A DNA stretch of 64,000 nucleotides, from contig JACKLJ010000005.1 of assembly GCA_024235955.1 (NCBI GenBank), forward strand, positions 1 to 64,000, given 5' to 3'. Below, piece after piece: positions 55,780 to 64,000 of the stretch. The notes under the pieces are model-generated. The model saw only the letters and a program-made list of their open reading frames with translations, made no database searches and was not told where the DNA came from. The position numbers and the translations under genes are program-made. This DNA comes from Burkholderiaceae bacterium (GTDB lineage Bacteria; Pseudomonadota; Gammaproteobacteria; Burkholderiales; Burkholderiaceae_C). Position 1 is the stretch's first letter. Each line of letters begins with the position of its first letter.

Positions 55780-56754
55780 TCAGCCCATCATGCCTTCCAG
55801 CCGCTGGCGGATGATCTGCCCGGCCTCGGCCATGATGCGGTCGATCAGTTCCTGGCAGCTGGGCACGTCGTGCACCAGGCCGGCCACCATGCCGCAGCTC
55901 CAGGCGCCGGCATCCATGTCGCCCTGCTGCATCACGCGCGGGTAGATGCCGGCCACCTGCTCGATGATGTCCTCGATCTTCAGCGCCGCGCCTTTCTCGC
56001 GCTCGATGGCCAGGATCTCTTCCACGCCCTTGTTGTTGATCACGCGCTCGGTGTTGCGCAGGCCGCGCATGATGAGGCGCGTGTCCAGCTCGCTGGCGTT
56101 GACGATGGCCTGCTTGACCTTGTCGTGCACCGGCGCCTCCTTGGTGGCGATGAAGCGGGTGCCCATGTTCATGCCTTCGGCGCCCAGTGCCAGCGCGGCC
56201 ACCAGGCTGCGGCCGTCGGCCATGCCGCCGGAGGCGACGAAGGGCACCTTCAACTCCTCGGCCGCGCGCGGCAGCAGGATGAAGTTGGGCACGTCGTCCT
56301 CGCCCGGGTGGCCGCCGCATTCGAAGCCGTCCACGCTCACGGCGTCGCAGCCGATGCGCTCGGCCTTGAGCGCGTGGCGCACCGAGGTGCACTTGTGGAT
56401 CACCTTGATGCCGGCGGCCTTGAGCGCGGGCATGTGCTCTTCCGGGCTGCGGCCGGCGGTTTCCACCGCCTTGATGCCGCCTTCGACAATGGCCTGGATG
56501 TATTCCGGGTAGGGCGGCTTGGTGAAGGTGGGCAGAAACGTGAGGTTGACGCCGAAGGGCTTGTCGGTCATCTCGCGGCAGCGGGCGATCTCCCTGGCCA
56601 GCAGCTCGGGCGTCTTCTGCGTCAGGCCGGTGAGGATGCCCAGCCCGCCGGCGTTGGAGACGGCCGCGGCCAGCTCGGCCAGGCCGACGAAGTGCATGCC
56701 GCCCTGGATGATGGGGTGCTGGATGCCGAAGAGTTCGGTGATGCGGGTTTTCAT
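55780..56754 (-). CDS. Nitronate monooxygenase / 2-nitropropane dioxygenase family
   Basis: A 324-residue FMN-dependent TIM-barrel protein. It has PIIQGGMHFVGLAELAAAVS, the FMN phosphate-binding VASGGMADGRSLVAALALGA, GFECGGHPG, and the C-terminal IWxx-type region replaced by DMDAGAWSCGMVAGLVHDV. The family oxidises nitronates; relatives (FabK) are enoyl-ACP reductases. Without a strict motif for either, only family assignment is safe. ATG 56754 is the start. Confidence 0.88.
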   Translation of the reverse strand: MKTRITELFGIQHPIIQGGMHFVGLAELAAAVSNAGGLGILTGLTQKTPELLAREIARCREMTDKPFGVNLTFLPTFTKPPYPEYIQAIVEGGIKAVETAGRSPEEHMPALKAAGIKVIHKCTSVRHALKAERIGCDAVSVDGFECGGHPGEDDVPNFILLPRAAEELKVPFVASGGMADGRSLVAALALGAEGMNMGTRFIATKEAPVHDKVKQAIVNASELDTRLIMRGLRNTERVINNKGVEEILAIEREKGAALKIEDIIEQVAGIYPRVMQQGDMDAGAWSCGMVAGLVHDVPSCQELIDRIMAEAGQIIRQRLEGMMG

Positions 56755-56883
56755 GGGTCTCCTGGGATGTTGTGGCGGCCCGGTGCGGCGCCAGACGGCC
56801 GCGCGCTCGAGGCTGCGCCAGCAGCCGCACAAGATACCACCGGCGTGGCGCAGAGCTGTCACGCGCGGAACCGGGTGGAGCTC

Positions 56884-56950
56884 AGGTTTTGAGCATCCAA
56901 TCAGCCTCCAGCCCAATCATGGCGGGCGCAGGCAGCTATGAATAACTGAG
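56884..56950 (+). repeat. Dispersed GGGCGCAG repeat, copy 13
   Basis: AGGTTTTGAGCATCCAATCA, GCCTCCAGCCCAATCATGGC and GGGCGCAGGCAGCTATGAAT. It lies between the acylphosphatase 3' end and the nitronate monooxygenase leader. Confidence 0.85.
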
Positions 56951-56998
56951 TGGTCGGATGGTGCCATGCCGCTGCCGCGGAACGCGCAGGCGGCGGCT

Positions 56999-57304
56999 TC
57001 AGACCGTCTCGCGCTGCACGAAGCTGGCGGCCAGCGGCTCGCCGGGGGCGGCCTGCTCGCGCACCAGCACCTCGCTCACCTGCGCCGCGGGCGGGCCCTG
57101 GCGCGCCCAGGCGGTCAGCGCCTCCACCGCGTCGGCCGGGCCGTGCAGCAGCGCTTCCACGCTGCCGTCGCGCCGGTTGCGCACCCAGCCGAGCACGCCC
57201 AGGCGCGTGGCTGCCTCCACGGTGCTGGCGCGGTAGTACACGCCCTGCACGCGGCCGCGCACGAGCAGGTGGCGGGTGATGGCGGGCGCGCTGGCTGGGG
57301 GCAT
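56999..57304 (-). CDS. acyP: Acylphosphatase
   Basis: A 101-residue enzyme that hydrolyses carboxyl-phosphate bonds. The phosphate-binding loop RGRVQGVYYR (with the catalytic Arg) and the Asn in WVRNRRDGSVEALLHG are both present. ATG 57304 is preferred over an upstream ATG (57328) that would add eight residues. Confidence 0.92.
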   Translation of the reverse strand: MPPASAPAITRHLLVRGRVQGVYYRASTVEAATRLGVLGWVRNRRDGSVEALLHGPADAVEALTAWARQGPPAAQVSEVLVREQAAPGEPLAASFVQRETV

Positions 57305-57429
57305 GGCCGCACTGTAGCCGCGCCGCATGAAGGCCGCGCGACGCGCGTCTGCGGGCAGCCGGTTTCACGCGGGCTGCGCATAATGGTTTCCACCTTCTCG
57401 ACTCTGCAGGCATCCGCCCGCACCTGATC

Positions 57430-58017
57430 ATGACCGTTCTCATCCTCGGCCTCGTGCTGTTTCTCGGCGCGCACTCGGTGCGCATCTTTGCCGACGGCTG
57501 GCGCACGCGCACCGTGGCGCGCGTGGGCGCGGGTACGTGGAAGGGGCTTTACACGGTGGTGTCCATCGCCGGCTTCGCGCTGATCGTCTGGGGTTTCGCG
57601 CAGGCGAAGCAGCAGCCGGTGGTGCTGTGGCAGCCACCGGTGGCCATGAAGCACCTCAATTCGCTGTTCACGCTGCTGGCCTTCGTCCTCCTGGCCGCCG
57701 CCTACGTGCCGCGCAACCAGATCAGGGCCCGGCTGCACCACCCGATGGTCGGCGGCGTCAAGCTCTGGGCCTTCGGCCACCTGCTGGCCACCGGCAAGCT
57801 GGCCGACGTGGTGCTGTTCGGCGCCTTCCTGCTCTGGGCCATCCTGGACTTCCGCGCTGCCCGCCAGCGCGACCGCGCGCAGGGCACCACCTACCCGCCC
57901 GGCAGCCTGGCCGGCACGCTGATCGCAGTGGTGGTGGGCGTGGTCGCCTGGGCGGTGTTCGCGTTCTGGCTGCACGCGGCGTGGATCGGCGTGGCTCCTT
58001 TTGGCCGGACGCTCTGA
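57430..58017 (+). CDS. NnrU family membrane protein
   Basis: A 195-residue membrane protein with five to six segments. It begins MTVLILGLVLFLGAHSVRIF and has LYTVVSIAGFALIVWGF, HPMVGGVKLWAFGHLLATG and DFRAARQRDRAQGT, all typical of NnrU. Family members occur near nitric-oxide reduction genes or carotenoid genes, but no such genes are here. It is divergent from acyP and 25 bases before the DUF3883 gene. Confidence 0.9.
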   Translation: MTVLILGLVLFLGAHSVRIFADGWRTRTVARVGAGTWKGLYTVVSIAGFALIVWGFAQAKQQPVVLWQPPVAMKHLNSLFTLLAFVLLAAAYVPRNQIRARLHHPMVGGVKLWAFGHLLATGKLADVVLFGAFLLWAILDFRAARQRDRAQGTTYPPGSLAGTLIAVVVGVVAWAVFAFWLHAAWIGVAPFGRTL

Positions 58018-58042
58018 TCAGGCCGTTGTCCGGAACCGCCTC

Positions 58043-59077
58043 ATGGATTGGTCGCGCGAGGAGGTCGAGGCCATCGTGGTCGACTACCTGCGCATGCTCA
58101 GTCTCGAGCTCTCCGGCCAGAACTACAGCAAGGCCGCCCATCGGCGCGCGCTGCAGGCCAAACTGAACCAGCGCTCCGACGGCTCCATCGAGTTCAAGCA
58201 CGGCAACGTCAGTGCCGTGATGATTGAGTGCGGCTACCCCTACGTCCGCGGCTATCTGCCGCGCGCCAATGTCCAGGCCCTGCTGCGCACGGTGGTGCAG
58301 GAGCAGCTGGCCGGCATGCGCGAGCTGGACGCGCTGGCGCTGGCGGTGGTGCAGCAGCCGGTGGTGGCCCCTGATCTGGAGGACTTTTCCGCCATCGTCA
58401 CCCAGGCGCCGCAATGGCGCCATGCAGCGCGCGAGCCGGCGCGCACCTACACGCCCATCGCCGTCAAGCGCGACTACCTGCAGCGCGAGGCGCAGAACCA
58501 GGTCCTGGGCGCGGCTGGCGAGGAGTTCGTGCTGCGCTACGAGCACTGGCGCCTGCGCCAGCTGGGCCAGCTCACGCTCGCCGAGCGTGTGGAACACGTG
58601 TCGCGCTCCCGGGGCGACGGCCTGGGCTATGACATCCTGTCCTTCGAGGCCGACGGGCGCGAGCGCTTCATCGAGGTGAAGACCACCAACTTCGGCAAGG
58701 AAACACCGTTCTTCTTCTCCCGCGGCGAACTGCAGTTCTCGCGCGACGCGCGCGATCAGTTCCAGCTGTGCCGGCTGTTCGAGTTCCGCAACGCCCCGCA
58801 GCTGTTCAGCCTGACGGGCCCACTAGGGCCTGTTAACGCTATTTTGGGCGTGCGAACAGGCTTGAAACGGTGCCAATCTAGGCGCCGGGCGCCGTGCAGA
58901 CCGGGTGTCTGCACCAGGAGCGCAAGGGCGACTGGCGCCGTATCAAGCCTGTTCCCTGCGGGTTGCGACCCGAAAGGGCCATCGCCGGTGTTGCCATCCT
59001 TGGCAAGGTACCTACCTTGCCTGCGGCTGGCGCCTTGGCGCTGGCCCTTTCGGATCGCAACGCATCGCCCAAAATAG
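58043..59077 (+). CDS. DUF3883 protein with 3' end disrupted by a MITE
   Basis: The protein begins MDWSREEVEAIVVDYLRML and has a C-terminal DUF3883 domain (AGEEFVLRYEHWRL, then GLGYDILSFEADGRERFIEVKTTN), a PD-(D/E)XK nuclease-like fold with the E-x-K pair EVK, common in restriction and defence proteins. After residue 261 the frame enters an inserted element and adds about 83 unrelated residues. Removing 58827-59093 restores a frame that ends LDQHCQLDPQTWRASFG and a stop at 59143, which looks like the normal family C-terminus. Thus the gene is intact except for this insertion; whether the altered protein works is unknown. The nuclease core is upstream of the break. Confidence 0.8.
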   Translation: MDWSREEVEAIVVDYLRMLSLELSGQNYSKAAHRRALQAKLNQRSDGSIEFKHGNVSAVMIECGYPYVRGYLPRANVQALLRTVVQEQLAGMRELDALALAVVQQPVVAPDLEDFSAIVTQAPQWRHAAREPARTYTPIAVKRDYLQREAQNQVLGAAGEEFVLRYEHWRLRQLGQLTLAERVEHVSRSRGDGLGYDILSFEADGRERFIEVKTTNFGKETPFFFSRGELQFSRDARDQFQLCRLFEFRNAPQLFSLTGPLGPVNAILGVRTGLKRCQSRRRAPCRPGVCTRSARATGAVSSLFPAGCDPKGPSPVLPSLARYLPCLRLAPWRWPFRIATHRPK

Positions 59078-59093
59078 CGTTAACAGGCCCTAG
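58823..59093. mobile_element. Non-autonomous MITE, 263 bp, with CTAG target duplication
   Basis: The perfect terminal inverted repeats are 28 bases when the flanking CTAG is counted (58823-58850 and 59066-59093); they begin GGCCTGTTAACGC. CTAG is present at both ends as a 4-base target duplication. Inside is a second, imperfect inverted repeat (58963-58981 with 59042-59060, TTGCGACCCGAAAGGGCCA type). No transposase is encoded. The CTAG target is typical of some IS5-family elements, so an IS5-like transposase elsewhere in the genome probably moved it. Confidence 0.9.
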
Positions 59094-59219
59094 ACCAGCA
59101 CTGCCAGCTGGACCCGCAAACCTGGCGCGCGAGCTTCGGCTGACGATGGCAGCTGCGTCACACTGCATGGCCATCTGATGGGCCTATAGTGCGCCCGACA
59201 GGACAGGAAGGAATCCGAG

Positions 59220-60497
59220 ATGCTGCTCTGGTTGTGGCGCCTGGCGCTGGTGCTGTTGCTGCTCGGCCTGGCGGCTGCGGCGGTCACCCAATGGCGCTTC
59301 ACCCATTACGCGCCGGCCGACCCGGCGGTGGCGCCGGACGCGGCGGCGCTGGCCTACTTCAAGGAAGACTACGCGGCCTCGCGCGCCGATTTCCTGGTGC
59401 GGGGCGACGCGCTGACGGCGCGCTTTGCGGGCGTGCAGCGCTTCGCGGTGCCGGTGGCCGCGCGGGACGGCACTGTCGGGCTGTTCGTCGACGGGCTGTA
59501 CGTGCCGGCGCAGCATGAGCGCAAACGGCTGCTGGTCCTCTCGTCCGCCGTGCACGGGGTGGAAGGGGGCACCGGCAGCGCGGTGCAGCGCATGGCCATG
59601 CAGGAGCTGCTGACGCCCGAGGCGCTGGCCGACACCGGCGTGCTGCTGCTGCACGCGATGAACCCCTGGGGCTTCGCCCGCTCGCGCCGCTTCACCGAAG
59701 GCAACGTGGACCTGAACCGCAACGCCGGCACCTCGCCTGCGCTGTACCGCACGGTGAACAGCGGCTACCCGCTGGTGGACCCGCTGATCAACCCCGCCGC
59801 GCCGGCCAGCCTGGGCGACTGGCAGCACCGCCTGTTCCTGTGGCGCTCCATCGCCATGATCGCGCAGCACGGCATGCCGGTGCTGCGCCAGGCCGTGCTG
59901 CAGGGGCAGTACAGCGTGCCCAAGGGCATCTACTATGGCGGCGAGGCGCTGGAGCCGCAGCTGGCCGCGCTGGCGCCGCTGATCAAGCCCCTGCTCGATG
60001 CCTACCCGCTGTCGATGACGATCGACCTGCACACCGGCTACGGCGCGCGCGGCGTGCTGCACGTGTTTCCCAACCCGCCGGAGCAGCCGGCAGTGAAGCA
60101 GGGGCTGGAGACGGTGTTCGCCGGCTACCCGATCAACTGGGGATCGGGCAAGGATTTCTACACCGTCACCGGCGACGTGACGGGCTGGATCGGCTCGCTG
60201 CGCAGCGGCGGCCTGCATCTGCCGGCCGTGTTCGAGTTCGGCACGCTGGACAGCCAGACCACGCTGGGCTCGGTGAAATCGCTGCACATCACGGTGCTGG
60301 AGAACCAGGGCTTCCAGCACGGCTGGGCCAGCCCCGAGGACGAAGCCGCAATCCAGCGCGACTATCGCGAGATGTTCTACCCCAGCTCGCCTGCCTTGCG
60401 CACCCAGGTCATCCACGACAGCCGCGCGCTGCTGCAGCGGGTGCTGGTGCAGTTGGCCCAGGTGACGACGCCGCCGGCCTCGCCGCAACGGCCCTGA
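59220..60497 (+). CDS. DUF2817/M14-like metallopeptidase, membrane-anchored
   Basis: The 425-residue protein begins with a membrane anchor or signal peptide (LLWLWRLALVLLLLGLAAAA). The domain that follows matches DUF2817 (zinc carboxypeptidase-like): FKEDYAASRADFLV, VLSSAVHGVEGGTGSA (candidate zinc-binding His and Glu), HAMNPWGFARSRRFTEGNVDLNRN and TIDLHTGYGARG. The probable role is peptide or amide cleavage in the periplasm. A strong AGGAAGGA precedes ATG 59220. It ends seven bases before the SulP gene. Confidence 0.85.
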   Translation: MLLWLWRLALVLLLLGLAAAAVTQWRFTHYAPADPAVAPDAAALAYFKEDYAASRADFLVRGDALTARFAGVQRFAVPVAARDGTVGLFVDGLYVPAQHERKRLLVLSSAVHGVEGGTGSAVQRMAMQELLTPEALADTGVLLLHAMNPWGFARSRRFTEGNVDLNRNAGTSPALYRTVNSGYPLVDPLINPAAPASLGDWQHRLFLWRSIAMIAQHGMPVLRQAVLQGQYSVPKGIYYGGEALEPQLAALAPLIKPLLDAYPLSMTIDLHTGYGARGVLHVFPNPPEQPAVKQGLETVFAGYPINWGSGKDFYTVTGDVTGWIGSLRSGGLHLPAVFEFGTLDSQTTLGSVKSLHITVLENQGFQHGWASPEDEAAIQRDYREMFYPSSPALRTQVIHDSRALLQRVLVQLAQVTTPPASPQRP

Positions 60498-60503
60498 CGC
60501 ACC

Positions 60504-62198
60504 GTGGCCACGCCGCTCGAACCGGTCCCGCCCGCCCCGCCGACCAGCCCTCGCCTGCGCGCCGACGCGCTGGCCGGCCTCTCGGTGGCCGGGCTGCTGA
60601 TCCCCGAGGCCGTGGCCTACGCGGCCATCGCCGGGCTGCCGCCACAGGCCGGCATCGTGGGGCTGCTGGCCGGGCTGGCGGTGTATGGGCTGGTGGGCAG
60701 CAGCCGCTTCGCCATCGTGTCGGCCACGTCGTCGTCGGCCGCGGTGCTGATGGCGGCCACGCATTCGCTGGCGGCGCCGGATTTCATGACGCACGCCATG
60801 CTGGCGGCCGGGCTGGTGCTGATCGCCGGGGTGTTCTTCCTGGTGGCGGCGGTGGGCGGGCTGGGCGCCACGGTGTCGAGCCTGATCGCCCAGCCGGTGC
60901 TGCGCGGCTTCACCATCGGGTTGTCGGCCACCATCGTGCTCAAGCAGCTGTTCACCGCCTTCGTGCCGGGGCCGGCGGCGGGCGACTTTCTGGATCTGCT
61001 GCCCGAGCTGTGGCTGCGCCGCGCCGACTGGCACTGGCCCAGCGTGGCGCTCACGCTGGTGTCGCTGGCCTGGCTGGTGCTGATGCGGCGTTTTCCGCGC
61101 GTGCCGGCGGCGCTGGTGCTGATCGCCGTGACGGTGGTGCTGAGCGCCACCGGCGTGCTGCCGCACTGGGGCATCGACGCCGTGGGCCGCATCGACGTGC
61201 ACTTCGCCGCGCCCGCCGTGCCGCCGTTCCTGCGCGACCAGTGGCTGCGGCTGGCCGAGCTGGGCTTCGCGCTGGCGCTGATCCTGTACGCCGAATCCAT
61301 CGGCTCCATCCGCACGCTGGCGCTGCGCCAGGGCGACCACCCCAGCCCCAACCGCGACCTGCTGGCGCTGGGCCTGGCCAACCTGGCCAGCGGGCTGTTC
61401 CAGGGCTCGCCGGTGGGCGCGGGTTACTCGGCCAGCACCGCCAACGTGGCGGCCGGCGCGCAGAGCAAGGCGGCCGGCTGGGTGGCCTGCGCGGCGGTGG
61501 CGCTGGCGGTGGCGGCGCTGCTTCCGCAGCTGGCGCACACGCCGCAGCCGGTGCTGGCGGCCATCGTGATCCACGCCGTGGGCCACACGCTGAACATGAA
61601 GGGGCTGGCGCCCTACTTCCGCTGGAAGCGCGACCGCCTGGTGGCCCTGGCCGCCGTGCTGGCGGTGCTGTGGCTGGGCGTGCTGGACGGCCTGCTGGCC
61701 GCCGTGGCGGTGAGCCTGCTGATGCTGCTGCGCGGCCTGGCCACGCCGCGCATGAGCTGGCTCGGCCAGCTGGACGGCGGCCACGCCTATGTGGACGCCG
61801 CCCTGCACCCCGAGGCCGTGGTGCCGCCGGGCCTGCTGATCGCGCGGCCGGAGGTGCCGCTGTTCTTCGGCAACGTGGGCGCGGTCAGCGTGGCCATCCG
61901 CCAGGCGCTGGCGCGGGCGCAGACACTGGGCGGCACGCCGGTGCGCAGCGTGATCCTGAGCCTGGAAGAGTCGCCGGATCTGGACGGCTCGGCGGTGGAG
62001 GCGCTGATCGAGCTGGCCGGCCACCTGCGCCGCCGCGGCGTGCGCCTGGTGCTGGCACGCGCCAAGGACGAGGTGCGCTACCTGCTTCGCCGCGTCGCCT
62101 CGCCCGATCTACCCGCCAATGCCTACAGCGCCTGGAGCGTGGACGAGGCCGTGCAGCAGGTACAGGCCGCACCGCCCGCGGCTGAGGCCGAGAGCTGA
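60504..62198 (+). CDS. SulP-family anion transporter with STAS domain
   Basis: The 564-residue protein has about twelve to fourteen membrane segments (about 20-420) with the SulP signature LLIPEAVAYAAIAGLPPQAG, and a C-terminal cytoplasmic STAS domain (about 440-560) with ILSLEESPDLDGSAVEALIE. SulP proteins carry sulphate, bicarbonate or dicarboxylates. The start is GTG 60504, directly after the peptidase gene, so they are likely co-transcribed. Confidence 0.93.
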   Translation: MATPLEPVPPAPPTSPRLRADALAGLSVAGLLIPEAVAYAAIAGLPPQAGIVGLLAGLAVYGLVGSSRFAIVSATSSSAAVLMAATHSLAAPDFMTHAMLAAGLVLIAGVFFLVAAVGGLGATVSSLIAQPVLRGFTIGLSATIVLKQLFTAFVPGPAAGDFLDLLPELWLRRADWHWPSVALTLVSLAWLVLMRRFPRVPAALVLIAVTVVLSATGVLPHWGIDAVGRIDVHFAAPAVPPFLRDQWLRLAELGFALALILYAESIGSIRTLALRQGDHPSPNRDLLALGLANLASGLFQGSPVGAGYSASTANVAAGAQSKAAGWVACAAVALAVAALLPQLAHTPQPVLAAIVIHAVGHTLNMKGLAPYFRWKRDRLVALAAVLAVLWLGVLDGLLAAVAVSLLMLLRGLATPRMSWLGQLDGGHAYVDAALHPEAVVPPGLLIARPEVPLFFGNVGAVSVAIRQALARAQTLGGTPVRSVILSLEESPDLDGSAVEALIELAGHLRRRGVRLVLARAKDEVRYLLRRVASPDLPANAYSAWSVDEAVQQVQAAPPAAEAES

Positions 62199-62258
62199 TT
62201 ACTCTTTTTTTGATAGCTTCCTGCGCCCGCCAGGCAAAGGCAAAACACCAAAATCATT
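62199..62258 (-). repeat. Dispersed GGGCGCAG repeat, copy 14
   Basis: TTTTTTTGATAGCTTCCTGC, GCCCGCC, then CAAAGGCAAAACACCAAAAT. It starts at the SulP stop and ends 12 bases before the aroG start. Confidence 0.75.
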
Positions 62259-62270
62259 GATAATCCGGGC

Positions 62271-63365
62271 ATGAACGCCCGCCCGCCCCTTACCACCCAC
62301 GACACCACCCGCATCGACGACACGCGCATCCGCGCCGTGCGCCCGCTGCTCACGCCGGCGCTGCTCGAAGAGCGCCTGCCCGCGCCCGATGCGGCGCAGC
62401 AGCTGGTGGAAGCCAGCCGCGCCGCCATCTCGCGCGTGCTGCACGGGCGGGACGACCGGCTGGTGGTGGTGGTGGGGCCGTGCTCCATCCACGACCACGC
62501 GCAGGCGCTGGATTACGCCCGCCGCCTGAAGGCCGAGGCCGACCGCCTGGCCGGCGAGCTGCTGGTGGTGATGCGCGTGTACTTCGAAAAGCCCCGCACC
62601 ACCGTGGGCTGGAAGGGCTACATCAACGACCCGCACCTGGACGGCAGCTTTGCCATCAACGAAGGGCTGGAACTGGCGCGCCGCCTGCTGCTGGAGGTGC
62701 TCGAGATCGGCCTGCCGGTGGGCACCGAGTTCCTCGATCTGCTGAGCCCGCAGTTCATCAGCGACCTGGTGAGCTGGGGCGCCATCGGCGCCCGCACCAC
62801 CGAAAGCCAGAGCCACCGCCAGCTGGCCAGCGGCCTGAGCTGCCCGGTGGGCTTCAAGAACGGCACCGACGGCGGCCTGAAGGTCGCGACCGACGCCATC
62901 GTCGCCGCGCGCGCCGAGCACGCCTTCATGGGCATGACCAAGATGGGCCAGGCGGCCGTGTTCGAGACCCGCGGCAACGACGACTGCCACGTGATCCTGC
63001 GCGGCGGCAAGGCGCCCAACTATTCAAAGGCCGACGTCGACGCCGCCTGCGCGCTGCTCAGGGGCGCTGGCCTGCGCGAGCAGGTCATGATCGACGTCTC
63101 GCACGCCAACAGCAGCAAGCAGCACGCGCGCCAGGTGCTGGTGGCCGGCGAGGTGGCGGCGCAGGTGGCCGCGGGCGACACACGCATCATGGGCGTGATG
63201 ATCGAAAGCCACCTGGAAGAAGGCCGCCAGGACATCGTGCCCGGCCAGCCGCTGAAGCCCGGCGTGTCGGTGACGGATGCCTGCATCAGCTTCGCCCAGA
63301 CCGTGCCCGTGCTGGACGAACTGGCCGCAGCGGTGCGCGCGCGGCGTGCTGCCAAGGCCGCCTGA
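62271..63365 (+). CDS. aroG: 3-deoxy-7-phosphoheptulonate synthase (DAHP synthase, AroG type)
   Basis: This enzyme makes DAHP from phosphoenolpyruvate and erythrose 4-phosphate, the first step of aromatic amino-acid synthesis. The 364-residue class I enzyme has VVVVGPCSIHDHAQALDYA, VYFEKPRTTVGWKGYINDP, GARTTESQSHRQLASGLS, PVGFKNGTDGGLKVATDA and VMIDVSHANSSKQ. Which aromatic amino acid inhibits it cannot be fixed from sequence. The start is ATG 62271. Confidence 0.96.
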   Translation: MNARPPLTTHDTTRIDDTRIRAVRPLLTPALLEERLPAPDAAQQLVEASRAAISRVLHGRDDRLVVVVGPCSIHDHAQALDYARRLKAEADRLAGELLVVMRVYFEKPRTTVGWKGYINDPHLDGSFAINEGLELARRLLLEVLEIGLPVGTEFLDLLSPQFISDLVSWGAIGARTTESQSHRQLASGLSCPVGFKNGTDGGLKVATDAIVAARAEHAFMGMTKMGQAAVFETRGNDDCHVILRGGKAPNYSKADVDAACALLRGAGLREQVMIDVSHANSSKQHARQVLVAGEVAAQVAAGDTRIMGVMIESHLEEGRQDIVPGQPLKPGVSVTDACISFAQTVPVLDELAAAVRARRAAKAA

Positions 63366-63430
63366 TGCTATCAATGGAATAGCTCCCTGCGCTCGCGGCG
63401 GTTGGGCTGAAGGCTGCTTTGCCTCTGAAG
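63364..63430 (-). repeat. Dispersed repeat, diverged copy 15
   Basis: GGAATAGCTCCCTGCGCTCG then GGTTGGGCTGAAGGCTGC, the reverse-oriented core with changes. It starts at the aroG stop; the rest of the gap to 63524 shows no gene. Confidence 0.6.
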
Positions 63431-63524
63431 ATCGGGGCCGCCGCCGGGCCCTCAACCCGGTGAACGCCGCGATGGAACCCCGCCCGCACCGTGACGCCAA
63501 GGAGCCGGTAACCACCCAATAAAA

Positions 63525-63552
63525 AAGGCCACCATCCTGCGATGGCGGCCTT
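63525..63552 (-). terminator. Terminator of infA
   Basis: AAGGCCACCATC and GATGGCGGCCTT pair with one mismatch around a CTGC loop. On the minus strand the stem is followed by TTTTTTATT, so it terminates infA. The other side has no T-run for aroG. Confidence 0.85.
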
Positions 63553-63572
63553 GCGCGCTGAAGCAGCTGCGT

Positions 63573-63842
63573 TCAGCGGCGGCGCTGGGCGGCGGGGCCG
63601 GAGGGGCCGGAATCATTGCGGCGCTCCAGGTGGCGGAAGTTGATGCGGCCCTTGCTCAGGTCGTAGGGCGACAGCTCCAGCGACACGCGGTCGCCCGCCA
63701 GGATGCGGATGCGGTGCTTCTTCATCTTGCCAGCGGAATAGGCGACCAGCTCGTGGCCGTTGTCCAGCGTGACGCGGAAACGCGTGTCGGGCAGCACCTC
63801 GTTGACGATGCCCTGCATCTCGATCAGTTCTTCCTTGGCCAT
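63573..63842 (-). CDS. infA: Translation initiation factor IF-1
   Basis: IF-1 is an OB-fold protein that binds the ribosomal A site during initiation. This 89-residue copy has MAKEELIEMQGIVNEVLPDT, RFRVTLDNGHELVAYSAGKM and RIRILAGDRVSLELSPYDLS. It is longer than the 72-residue E. coli protein, with a basic Arg tail (PAAQRRR). Burkholderiales usually carry two infA genes; this is probably the longer one. The last 158 bases of the window hold its leader and no recognisable gene. Confidence 0.95.
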   Translation of the reverse strand: MAKEELIEMQGIVNEVLPDTRFRVTLDNGHELVAYSAGKMKKHRIRILAGDRVSLELSPYDLSKGRINFRHLERRNDSGPSGPAAQRRR

Positions 63843-64000
63843 GGGAGGCTCCTTTCTTGCTGGCGGCCGGCATGGCAAGCCGGTCGCCGTGGACAAATAC
63901 CCGGCCAGGGCAGGGGCGGCTTGCGGACCTCGAGGCCAACCGGAGGGGTGACGAAGACGGCGGTGCAAGTGCGCCGGCGCGAAGCGGCCGGTGCCAAGGC

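Noticed and set aside
59184..62024. A 946-codon open frame on the minus strand opposite the DUF2817 and SulP genes
   Set aside because: Its composition (strings of Gln, His, Arg) is that of an antisense shadow; the plus strand has two recognised families with full motifs.

Overview
The window is a gene-dense, GC-rich bacterial chromosome segment from a betaproteobacterium, most likely of the family Comamonadaceae (order Burkholderiales). The evidence is the protein families (Bug/TctC receptor, TctD/TctE-type two-component pair, topoisomerase III fused to SWIB, DUF3717-DUF1289, IPTL-CTERM), the order yidC-yidD-rnpA-rpmH-dnaA-dnaN-gyrB around the replication origin, and a dispersed intergenic repeat whose core reads GGGCGCAGnCAGCTA. 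I cannot name the genus or species. No rRNA, tRNA or CRISPR array was found.

Layout. 1-8.5 kb: a partial DapA-family aldolase, an unknown protein, recX and recA, a MarR regulator, a two-component pair, a c-type cytochrome and a class III aminotransferase. 8.5-16.2 kb: a GST, a SET-birA-SPOR operon divergent from topB across a palindrome, a patatin and a SlyD-like FKBP. 16.3-25.4 kb: a Bug receptor, an MFS transporter, a hybrid histidine kinase, an unknown lipoprotein bracketed by copies of the yaeQ 3' end, yaeQ and a PglL-type ligase. 25.5-30 kb: moaC, an M48 protease whose start and signal peptide come from the dispersed repeat, and terC behind a yybP-ykoY manganese riboswitch. 30-36.4 kb: a TetR-controlled acyl-CoA ligase/enoyl-CoA hydratase/GST operon, a family 4 uracil-DNA glycosylase carrying two in-frame repeat insertions, rimI and tsaB. 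36.6-42.8 kb: envelope and transport genes (a beta-lactamase-fold lipoprotein, an EamA transporter, an IPTL-CTERM protein, PBP4-like dacB, AhpD-like, MarC). 42.9-51.2 kb: the origin region.

51.2-55.0 kb is the main accessory region. Immediately after gyrB lies a two-gene operon, a SIR2-domain protein followed with a 1-nt overlap by a short prokaryotic Argonaute. This is the layout of a SPARSA (SIR2-APAZ/short pAgo) immune system, which is thought to sense invading nucleic acid through a guide and to kill or arrest the cell by depleting NAD+. Next to it is the truncated 5' end of what looks like an ATPase gene, so the slot between gyrB and the next GST gene appears to have exchanged defence genes more than once.

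55-64 kb: a GST, a nitronate monooxygenase-like enzyme, acylphosphatase, NnrU, and a DUF3883 gene whose 3' end is split by a 263-bp MITE with perfect inverted ends. After it come a DUF2817 peptidase, a SulP transporter, DAHP synthase and infA.

Two themes stand out. One is the Argonaute/SIR2 system. The other is how often the dispersed repeat (about 17 copies) enters coding sequence: it supplies a ribosome-binding site, start codon and signal peptide to one gene, an N-terminus to another, and two internal segments to a third.
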